A DNA stretch of 64,000 nt from CALBPI01 sp963922335 (lineage in GTDB: Bacteria; Pseudomonadota; Gammaproteobacteria; Steroidobacterales; Woeseiaceae), in assembly GCA_963922335.1 (NCBI GenBank), contig CAWUIB010000008.1, forward strand, positions 119,790 to 183,789, in the 5' to 3' direction. Shown one piece after another: positions 17,854 to 27,000 of the stretch (its first letter is position 1; every line of letters begins with the position of its first letter). The notes under the pieces were generated by a model, which was not told the DNA's origin, made no database searches, and worked only from the letters and a program-made list of their open reading frames with translations. The translations under genes were made by a program, and so were the position numbers.

Positions 17854-18510
17854 CTAGTAATCGCTCCAGAGCGCATTGATATTAATTACGGAATTTTCGA
17901 GGCAAGTCTCGTAACCGCCGCGCGGGTGTGGACGAAAGGTTTCACCGTCGAAATAGTCCCCGAAACGGGCGTCAAGGGTGAACCTATTGCAGTCTAACGA
18001 GTAGACATTCATGTTTTTAGCAAGCTCCCTTTGAGTATCCGGTCTGCCCCCCAAAAGATGAACTCTATGTTTCGTAAAGTTATCGATACTCAATTCGGTA
18101 CCGCCATACCTAGTCGGAACACTATAGCCAAGCAAAAAGTGGGATGGTATTAACTCTTCCAAGCGACCATCTAACCGAATACATTTGGGCACTATAGCAA
18201 CAAGATCCGAGTATTTGGAAAGCTGGTCTGCTTGTTGCATCACAAGTGTAAGGTTTGAAGAATCGACAATGTCTTGGGCAATCGTAAGGTGCGGACTGAG
18301 TTCTCGCGTTGCCTCTAGGTGCTTTTCGAAACAGTAGTCTTTCCAGTCTATATCTAGGAAAAGATTCCCGGCCGTTTCCAAATGACTAACATCCCGTAGA
18401 TTGGTATACCGAGCGCCTGGACTCCAGCCGTGCTCCATTGCAATGTCAATTGCAGTACGACTGTGATTGCAAAAGCGCCTGATGCGCGGCTCATTGCTAG
18501 CAGCTGCCAT
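17854..18510 (-). CDS. DUF6610-like protein (possible TIM-barrel), cargo
   Basis: 218 residues, cytosolic. Recognisable blocks are PGARYTNLRDV, FLDIDWKDY, LTIAQDI, FLLGYSVPTRYGGTEL, VHLLGGRPDTQRELA, VYSLDCNRFTLDARFGDYFDGE and FRPHPRGGYETCLENS. From memory this resembles DUF6610 proteins; strand-helix alternation with a LLGG block suggests a TIM-barrel possibly related to tRNA-guanine transglycosylase folds (inference, unverified). No enzymatic residue can be assigned. Its ATG lies inside a GTTAGATG sequence that also matches an integron attC core, and it is followed by a membrane-protein gene 8 bp later. Confidence 0.55.
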   Translation of the reverse strand: MAAASNEPRIRRFCNHSRTAIDIAMEHGWSPGARYTNLRDVSHLETAGNLFLDIDWKDYCFEKHLEATRELSPHLTIAQDIVDSSNLTLVMQQADQLSKYSDLVAIVPKCIRLDGRLEELIPSHFLLGYSVPTRYGGTELSIDNFTKHRVHLLGGRPDTQRELAKNMNVYSLDCNRFTLDARFGDYFDGETFRPHPRGGYETCLENSVININALWSDY

Positions 18511-18610
18511 CTAACGACTAGGCTCAGCTGCACTATCGACGCGGCGGGCGGTTTGCGGCAACAAGGCGGTCGCCGCGTGGATAGAAGTCAGCTGCAGCTG
18601 CTCGTTGGGC
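18509..18610 (-). repeat. attC-like integron recombination site
   Basis: On the minus strand it begins GCCCAAC (18610-18604, fits RYYYAAC) and ends GTTAGAT (18515-18509, fits GTTRRRY). Between them lies a strong imperfect hairpin: CTATCGACGCGGCG pairs with CGCCGCGTGGATAG with one mismatch, and CAGCTGCA pairs with TGCAGCTG further out. Total ~102 bp is within the attC size range. The downstream gene starts inside the core (GTTAGATG), as cassette genes often do. No integrase gene is in the window. Confidence 0.5.
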
Positions 18611-19271
18611 AGCAAATCCGTCGTGGGCACCGTAGTCCTTTCAAAGTATCCCAAGTGTTTCATTTGAAGAGGATATCTCCCAAAACATCGAATCAATTGC
18701 CTCAAACCGCACCAGTTCCTTGGAATTAGCGTACCCGGTCAAGACGCCGTGAATAGTCTGAAAGATATCTTAGTACAGGAGATAGCAACTCCTCATTCGA
18801 AATTCGCCTGCCCCAGTATTCAGACATCTCATCATATTCGTGGCTCCTGCAATGAGCTCTCTCGATATGTATGACCCATTCCTCTATCGCAAAGAATTTT
18901 GAGATAGCATCGAACGAATATCGGTACTACAACGTAATACACTCGCTAGATCTCGGGGCATCTATGCCGAAGAACGTAGCAAAACGCGCTATACAAGCGA
19001 CGGAACGCTAATCGATTGGTAATGTCTTCGGATTGCCTTCCGGACCCCTATCGACAGTCGGCAAATGATTCTTCCGGCTTTAATTCATTACTCTGGCCGT
19101 GCAACAGAATTCTTCACCAGGAAACCTGGTACGCTCCAACATACAAGGAAGCTCCGTCTACCGACAGGCATTCGAATATTTCGGATCTTGGAAGACGCCG
19201 TTCTCGACTTCAGACCCGAGCATCATTCTTGAATTAGTGTCCCGGACATCAATTATCGGCGGGGCCAACTA
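18611..19271. other. gene-poor stretch in the left cargo
   Basis: No complete gene supported. Apart from the minus-strand remnant at 18726-18926, short open frames occur on the plus strand near 19016-19284 (one ends RTSIIGGANYYFG) but have no start context or recognised family. It may be decayed cargo between the attC-like site and the secreted-protein gene. Confidence 0.4.
18726..18926 (-). pseudogene. possible C-terminal gene remnant
   Basis: A 67-codon minus-strand open stretch without a usable start codon, ending in TAA at 18726. The translation (...FAIEEWVIHIERAHCRSHEYDEMSEYWGRR split across codons, ending SDYSRRLDRVR) has protein-like composition. It sits just before the attC-like site in the direction of reading, where a preceding cassette gene would end. 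Not identifiable; it may be chance. Confidence 0.25.
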
Positions 19272-20411
19272 TTATTTCGGGTAAGGCACCATCCGACCGC
19301 ACAGAGTCCAATTGACCTTCCCGTGCGTGTGGCTAAGTACCCTGTAGTCGACCGTGGTCTTCAAAACAGCCCGGGAACAATTTCTACTGCCAGACATTCG
19401 AACATCAACAGGATACTCGCCAACATTTCGCGCCATGTCAGGAGAGATGTAGTACGCCCACTGCGCTTTCCACCCAAATTTCGGGCGTGTCTGAATCATA
19501 TGCCAGCCAAAGATTCCTGAAGCTCCCCCTATTCCCGAATAATTATGTGTCTGCCGGAGGTAACGATCCGTCCCGGAGGTCGTACACACAGTGTAACGGT
19601 GATCCCCCCAAGTGACGTTTCCTGCAAAATTCTCGTTCGATGCGCATTTTGAACCACTCGCCCTCACATATATCCCGTTGATCCCGACGGGTGTGATCTT
19701 GGGTGGTTTAAGGCAACCGAGAGCCGGTGGGAAAAACACTGTTTTCTTGCCTTTTAGCGTTTCTCTAAGAAGTCCTTTTTCGTAGATCGCGACGTTGATG
19801 TAACCGCTCTCACACATTTCTTCTCTGTCGAAACTAAAGCTACTTGGCAAAAATTCATAAGCAATCGACCCTCCGGAGTTGAATCGGGCAATTGACGACT
19901 CGCTTATATTCTTCGAGCCCTCAGTACGGATTTCATACTTTTCTCTTACGGACGGAAATGTGAATCGATACACCATTTCTACCGTTGAATCGCCCGATCG
20001 CTTTAGCGCAATCCTGAGGCCCTCTTGATTGACACAACCAAGATATGCCTCGAGCCCTGCATCTGTAAGCGCGGTTGTCGCAAGGGAGGTAGCTATTTCG
20101 GAGGACCAATCAAAGTTCTGCTCGCGGTAGGTATTGCTGATCGTCTTATACGCCTGGTCCAAATCGCCGGATACGTCTAGGAGATCAACAAACGCTAGCA
20201 CACCTGACACAGAATTCTTAATATCGGCTCGCTGTTCGTTGCTCAATAGTGAGTAGAAAGCCGCCGCTTGGTAGCTGTTCGTGGTGCTCTGAAGGTGGTC
20301 TTTGAAATCCAACGGATTACAGTCCCCGAAATTTGCTCCCGCAGACAATGGGAACGCGGTTACGACCAAAAAACAAAGAAGGTTGACTGGTTTCCCCAAT
20401 TTGATGTTCAT
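19272..20411 (-). CDS. secreted protein of unknown function, cargo
   Basis: 379 residues from ATG 20411, giving a signal peptide (MNIKLGKPVNLLCFLVVTAFPLSAGA); the open frame to 20504 adds a segment that would hide it. The N-terminal ~130 residues are helical (YQAAAFYSLLSNEQRADIKNSVSGVL). The C-terminal ~230 residues are beta-rich with several Cys (MCESGYIN, ALGCLKP, SKCASNENF, YTVCTTSGTD, SRNCSRAV, WTLCGR), implying disulphides in the periplasm. No family recognised. It lies downstream of the RHS toxin/immunity pair on the same strand, 138 bp after the immunity candidate, and could be an accessory or orphan gene of that locus. Confidence 0.6.
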   Translation of the reverse strand: MNIKLGKPVNLLCFLVVTAFPLSAGANFGDCNPLDFKDHLQSTTNSYQAAAFYSLLSNEQRADIKNSVSGVLAFVDLLDVSGDLDQAYKTISNTYREQNFDWSSEIATSLATTALTDAGLEAYLGCVNQEGLRIALKRSGDSTVEMVYRFTFPSVREKYEIRTEGSKNISESSIARFNSGGSIAYEFLPSSFSFDREEMCESGYINVAIYEKGLLRETLKGKKTVFFPPALGCLKPPKITPVGINGIYVRASGSKCASNENFAGNVTWGDHRYTVCTTSGTDRYLRQTHNYSGIGGASGIFGWHMIQTRPKFGWKAQWAYYISPDMARNVGEYPVDVRMSGSRNCSRAVLKTTVDYRVLSHTHGKVNWTLCGRMVPYPK

Positions 20412-20549
20412 TCTCGACTCCAAAGATAAAAAAAACTGTAGTCCTTGTTCCTGTGGGTGCACCGGTTTGAACGATATACTCAGATAATCAAAAACCCACC
20501 ACATTCAAACCTAGTTGACGTTACCGCCTTTAGACCAAGAACGAGGAGA

Positions 20550-21014
20550 CTATTCATCGTATGGTGCGCAGCGATCTATCTCCTGAAAACAGGATTGGAT
20601 CTCTCGAGTATCTCGGTTTCGCCGCAAACAAGCGGCTAACTCGGGGTCCGGTGATAAACCAAACCAACCATTGACATGTGTGTCAATGAGCCAGTCTACG
20701 GAGTCTTCATGACCACTGTTCGCTGCACGCTGTATCCAGAATAAGGACTCGATGTCACGACATTCCTGCTCGTAGTCTCCGAAGCCGTTCGAAACCAATA
20801 AAGCGATTGAATGCTCAATTTCTCCGTCACCAGGTTTTACTATTCTCAGGGCAACTCCGAGAGCCTCATCAAACTTCTCTTCCTCGAGTAGGTGCTGGAG
20901 GTGTGCGACTTGTTCCTTATCCTCTTTCGATTCTGGTTGATCTCCTGAGTTCGCTTGAATTATCGGCACTATAAAAATGAGCACCAAAGAAAGCACAATC
21001 ACAACTTTTTTCAT
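20550..21014 (-). CDS. putative periplasmic immunity protein (Sel1-like)
   Basis: 154 residues. Signal peptide (MKKVVIVLSLVLIFIVPIIQANS), an acidic linker, then helical repeats; SLFWIQRAANSGHEDSVDWLID resembles a Sel1/TPR-like unit, and the Cys residues (ECRD, ACLRR, SCFQE, RCAPY) suggest disulphides. Its ATG overlaps the stop codon of the RHS toxin gene (ATGA), the normal arrangement of toxin and immunity genes, and periplasmic export fits a toxin acting there. The immunity role is inferred from position, size and localisation; there is no sequence identification. Confidence 0.55.
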   Translation of the reverse strand: MKKVVIVLSLVLIFIVPIIQANSGDQPESKEDKEQVAHLQHLLEEEKFDEALGVALRIVKPGDGEIEHSIALLVSNGFGDYEQECRDIESLFWIQRAANSGHEDSVDWLIDTHVNGWFGLSPDPELAACLRRNRDTREIQSCFQEIDRCAPYDE

Positions 21015-24000
21015 TGACCATCACCTTTGTTCCAGCGAAACGGCACTACCTTCTCATAGTCTTCAATAGACGTTGGATTTCCTGACGGAATACGGAAGTC
21101 ATACCTGCTTAGCAAATAGTAGTGTGCAACGATCTCCCCCTGTTGCTCCAGACCATAGTCTTCAAGTCTTTTGGAGGTATCCAATGGCAGATAATTATAA
21201 TTCCGGTTAAGAGCCGCCCTCCGGACGTTGATGCCTTTTTGGTGTTGCCATACATGTGTCATTTCGTGGAAAAACAGACCCTGTAACGCCCAGTTCGTAT
21301 TCTTCGAGAAATCATCTCTATACAATTCGCCTTTGGGATGGAAATAGATATTTCCATTAGGCGCCATAACGATGCGTTTCTGTTGGAAAAAAATGTATTT
21401 CTTTAGGAAGACTCTCACAACCGAGTAGTCGATTGAATCTCCAAACATCTTCTTCAGCATAGTGATCTCACCTTCAGTAAGTGGTCGACCATCCTTGCGT
21501 AGATCGTATGTTTCCTCGGGCGCGCTCTCAGGACTCGGCGCACTAGAGTCAGCACCCCCAACTTGATCTACAGGAGTTCCTGAAGTCGTACCAGGCGGCA
21601 CAACCAAGTCGCTTACAGTGTCCACAGCGCTACCGTCGGATTGATCACTATCTGCATCACCTTCTGCTTCGCTCGACGACTCTCCACCACCGAGTGATCG
21701 AGCAGCCGCTTTTGCTATATTTCCGGAAACATCTTGTACCACCCACCCTTTTTGAATTTTCCTCTTTATATCTCTACCAAGCTCCTCATCCTCTTCTCGT
21801 TGCTTCTCCTCATCCCCTCCATCTTGGGATTTTTCATCGGACTGATACCCCGTTGGGTCTGTCCCACTTAGAGGATTATTTAAGACGTATATATAACCAT
21901 TAAGACTCTGACTGTTATGAGGAAATTGGATGTACGGATCAACACTGGTAAATCTCCCAAGCCTCGGATCGTAGGAACGTCCATTCATATGGATGAGGCC
22001 CACCTCCTGCAAGTGCTCATGACCAGTAAAGCCTCTCGTCGTCGTCGAGAACGCACCTAGCAGTGGAGACTTCCAATCTCCTGCGCGCGCATTGCCGAAC
22101 ACGTCATACCCCTTTCTTTCGTCTACGATCCCATTGACGTCAGAAATCAGATCTACCGACCCAAGGTGATCTCCATGAAGAAACCTGTAATCGTCTCCCG
22201 TCTGCCAGCCCGTGCTACGCGTCATCACCATGTAATCGCCAACATAATGCTTACGACGGATAGCTTGACCGTTTGATGTATTTTCGATGACGTATTCGTA
22301 CGTCTTTCCTATGTAGTAGGTCTGGATCGAATCGCCGCCTGCTGTCAGAGACCGTTTCCAACGGGTTTGACCTGGCGAATACCAAAAACGATCCACAGTG
22401 GTGCCCTTCTCAATGCGCTCTGGTTTGTTTGCAATGGTGTAATCAATCGAGCGACCGTCTCCACCAGTCTGATTTCCGTTCTTATCGTATTGATAAGTCA
22501 CGGTACCACCGCCTGCTTTGACTATTCGGGTAACAGCATTAGGCCCCGCATCAGGGTCCGGACTCGTGTGCACATGCGCAGAATTCACATGGTTTGGATA
22601 GTAATAGGTTCCAAAATCGGACTTACTCAGGAAGTTGCCGCGCGCGTCATAGGAATAGACTTTGTCAGCAGGCAACGGACCGCTACCGCCAGCAAAGTTC
22701 TCCAAGTGAGACCGCGTAATGCGGTGAAGGTCATCGTACTCGTCGAATATTTCGCGAACGCCAGACGCAGCGTTGGCTCGTGACTCCATGTTTTGGAATG
22801 CATCGTAGGTATAAGCGATGCTCTGGATCATATTGTTCGCGCAGCCGTAGCTTCTCGCGACGCACGTCAGAGAAATCAAACCTGTTGCGTTGTCGTAGGT
22901 TCGCGTGTTTCTCAGTCTCGATTGCCACCCGAGCTCGCGCTCAAGCACCTGATTTCGCTCATTCATTGCATTGACGCGACGCAAGAGCTGGTTGTTCGCG
23001 ACGTTGCGGTCCTCGCTCACATACCCTTGACTGTTGTACACCGACTTAACAGCGAAACCTGTCGGATAGGTTAATTGCTCTGCGCGTCCTAGACTGTCAT
23101 AACCTACGGTCATCGAAAACGGTGTGGTCTGCGTTCCGATCTGCAGGCGCGTCGTTGTCGTCGTTGGACGGCCGTTAGTATCGAAATCGTACTGCTCGTC
23201 GAACCCGACGTAGTCGCCACCGACACCAGTTACCGAATACAATTTACCTATCCACGGCGCGGTGCTCGCACCTGCGGGACCATCGTAAATCCATGCGCCA
23301 GCCGCGTATTCGGAGGCGCCATAGCGCTTCTCCCAGCTGTTTGTTGCGCGCCCTAAGGCATCGTAGGCAAACCTGATCTGATCCTCGTTAGCATCGGTCT
23401 GGACCTTCAGCTGCCCAAGCACATCGTAAATAAATTCCCACTCGCCTCGATCCGGGTCGTTCATCTTGGTCTTATGGCCAACACGGTTGTACTCGGCAGT
23501 GATTTGATCGTTATCGGGCCCCTCAAGAAGAATCAAATTACCAAAGCTGTCATAACGGAACTTACTAACTCCACCGATGGCATCTGTGGTTCTCACCAAC
23601 TGTCCAAGACTGTTATGCGTTCGATGCATAGTAAGCAAGCGTCCTCCACCACTTACCTCAATTTTGGTTCGACGGCCTTGGTAAAAATAATCTGTTGTCA
23701 TGCCGTTCGGCGAGACCTTGCGGCCACGCCGGCCGAGATCATCGTGGTCTTGATACAACGTAAAGTGAGTTGGAGATGAACCAGAGAAAGGCGTTGACTC
23801 GCTGATCAGTAACCCGCGTGGGCTGTATTGCTGTTCGGTATAGAGCCACTGGCCAGCCGCAAACCCTTGGGTTCGGGTCTTTACTTGCCGGTTAAGCTGG
23901 TCGAAACACACACGGCTGCTTGGACGACCCGACTGAGTCGTTGTCACCATGTAGCTTGAGGCAGAATTGCAAGATCCATCTGCCCATGCGTAGCTCGTCA

Positions 24001-27000
24001 CTACGGGCGGTTGCCCTGCTGCGTCAACATCGATCGGCCTTCCAAACCCATCGTATTCTGTATCTACAGAAACGCCGTTTGGATCTGTGACTGTCCAGGG
24101 CTGACCAGTCAATGGGTTTGTCACGATGTGAGTCTGGTGATTCTTGGCGTCGCGAACATATTCGGGGAAGTACTTGTCTGCTGACATCGTGACGGTTGAG
24201 GTACGTGTTGCTATGCCTCGGTGAGCTGCCGTGACAGGTGAGCTCACCTCAGTACTGATTCGATTCCCCCAAGTATCGTATGAGTGAGTCGTACGCACCT
24301 CCAGTTGCGAATCACCAGGCTCTATCGTCTCCCGGTGCAATAGCCGATTCGCATGGTATGTATATTGGACATTACGTGTTTCCGTGAGTCCTTGCGCTGG
24401 ATTTGGCGACTGGTAACGCACCAGGGTCGTTTGCGTGGTCGTGCTGCTTCGTGCGTTGATCCACCAACTACCGTAGTCGGGAGCGTTGTAGGTATGTGTT
24501 GTTGTCGTCGTTAGTTTTGAGTGCGCTTCCGTCCCAACGTCTTCTGAAGTATTCAGTACCTCGAGTACGTTTCCATTGAGGTCAAGACTGTTTCGTGTCC
24601 ATGACCGAGTTATGTAGTCGTATGTTACTCCTGCAGCATTAGGCGACGGCTCTCGCTCATAGTGATCAACTATCCGTGTGTATGGGAACATCCGCAACTT
24701 GTACTGATGCGGCACAGTGCGGCATGTTGCGGGAGTATTGTCCTCACAAACGGTCTGATTCCAGGTGTGCGTTGTTGCAGCGGAGACTAGCTGTGTGAAA
24801 AGGTCCGCCGTCCGATACCTCGCACCTGCGGTCTCGTTACTCAGCCAAACACGCTGTTCCTTGAGCATGCCGTTTCTTGGCCAGTTCTGGTGAAAGAGGC
24901 TCTTCGTCCGAGTTATTTTCCGCTCTGCCGACCCAACGCTGTCTCTTGAGTAGTGATGCGACTGGATTTGTTCAAAGCCCAAGAAGCCTCTACCCTGAAT
25001 ATCAAACCGTCCGTTCTTATAGTCGTATGTCGTTCGGTTGACACCAGATCCACCAAGCCCATCTGACGTGGCAACCTCCGTTACTACACGCATGGCGCTA
25101 CGGAACGGAACCACGGGAAAGGTCGGACTCATGTTGTTACTACTTGAGTAGCGAACGGGTATCTCGTCAGCCGACCTGACCTGCGTGTAAACAGAGTCTC
25201 TATTGAGGTTGTCGTAGGTAATCGCGACCTTGAAACCGAGTCCATTTTCGATCTCTTCGACGACGTCTTTCAGCGGACCATCATCAACGTAGAAGCGGAC
25301 CGGACGAGGCGTTGGAAATACCCCCGTAAACGGATTGATTTCACTGCTCAGCGGCGGCTTGTCTCCATACACGTCAGCAAGACTGTCGCCATCCAAATCG
25401 GTGATGACCAAACCACTTAGTGTGACGTTAATGCCAGGATCAATCGCAGTGGTATCGACAGTTTCCCCGTTTGATAGATAGACGTGCCAGTCGTAACCAT
25501 CGTGATCATTCATTGCGCCTGCGGAACAATCAACGTTGCCAGAATTGAGTTGACCGAAACCGCCCGTTGGCGACGTTGGTTCCAGAGTCTGAGACGATGT
25601 GGATTGATTTGTCACTCCAGCCGAATCGAGGCTACTGCCCGGATCTGTCGAGAATATGATGCCGCCTCCACCTCCCGGACCGCCTGGCACAGGAATGCAG
25701 GTGCCGGGAGCGCTCACAGTCTTCTGGGCCGGAAAGAGTATGTCCGTGTTGCCGTCCCCATTGTAATCGTATGTCACGATATACGGCGCGAGATCCTCAA
25801 AATGAATCGGGCTTAACGGTCGCGGGACAGTCTGGAGGAAATGGAACGTGCCACCCTTATTTACATAGAGGCTCAAGCTACCACTGGAACGGAGCCCATT
25901 AATCTGAGAGACGGGCACGAGTACATCTAAGAGGCCGTCTCCATTTACGTCCAGAAACTTTGGGGAAGCATCTGGTGTGTGTGTTGTGTAGCCATACCCG
26001 TCGTAAAAGGTCCTCCATGCGGAGAGCAAAGGTAACCCGGAAGGTTTCTCGTAAAAGCCTGTCCCAGTCGAATACAACGTCCGAATTGTTTTTGTGCGGC
26101 CGGTAGAAGTCAGCGGACCCATTTCTTCTACAACAAGATCAGTCTTTCCATCTCCGTCCAAATCCATGGGGAACATCGCCGATGAGTTCGCTGCAGCTAT
26201 TGGCGTACCGACCTTCGTGAACCCATTGTTGGTTCGTTGATAGACATGGAACTGAAACGCTGACGAGCCGACCTGATTGCGAGTGACGATATCGTGACGC
26301 CCGTCGCCATCAATATCTGCAACCACATAGGTCATAGTGGCGAACTGACCGCCCGAAGGTCGCTCCGATCCGAACAGCGGGTTGTTGCCGTCTACAGGTA
26401 CCCCGGTATCAAAAACACGTTGGACCCACGTGCTACCAGAAGCCTCGTAGGCAATCGCGTGGACAGTCATCTGACCTTGGCTGTTGACTCGTGCAGCCGT
26501 CAGATCAGTGCGACCATCGTTATTGAAGTCGATAGTCGGAGAGTTGTTGGCAACACGGATGTCGTTGCCTGTTATCGAAAACGATTGGTAGGTAAACCCA
26601 CTCCCATTGCCCCAATAGATCTCAACTTCCTTCCCGGGTTGAGAGAGACCCGGAGCACCGATACGGAACATATCGTTGCGACCGTCGCCATTTAAGTCTG
26701 CTTGAGCGAAACGTTTCATGTCGTGCATTGCCGGACCGCCATTCCCACCAGGAAGCGTGTTGTGCATGACGAGGCTGGTGTCACCGTTTCCGGCCATTGT
26801 TTCGCCTTGCCAGGTGAACTCTGTAGGCTTAAGACATTCACGCGTTCCGTCGGCCAGGTAGCCGCATTCCTGGATTTTTTTTATCCGTGATCGGCCAGTC
26901 GGCGAGTACCCGTAGTTGATTCGGTACTCATGTGCAGGCGATGACCCAACCCAAGACGTAATTGTCGAGAGTCGTTTTCGAGTCGAGCGGATCGAACCAT

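Noticed and set aside
19016..19284. Small plus-strand genes
   Set aside because: Short overlapping frames without ribosome-binding sites or similarity; one runs into the convergent gene's end.
16905..20000. Integron with integrase
   Set aside because: Only one attC-like site is convincing and no intI-like tyrosine recombinase is encoded in the window.
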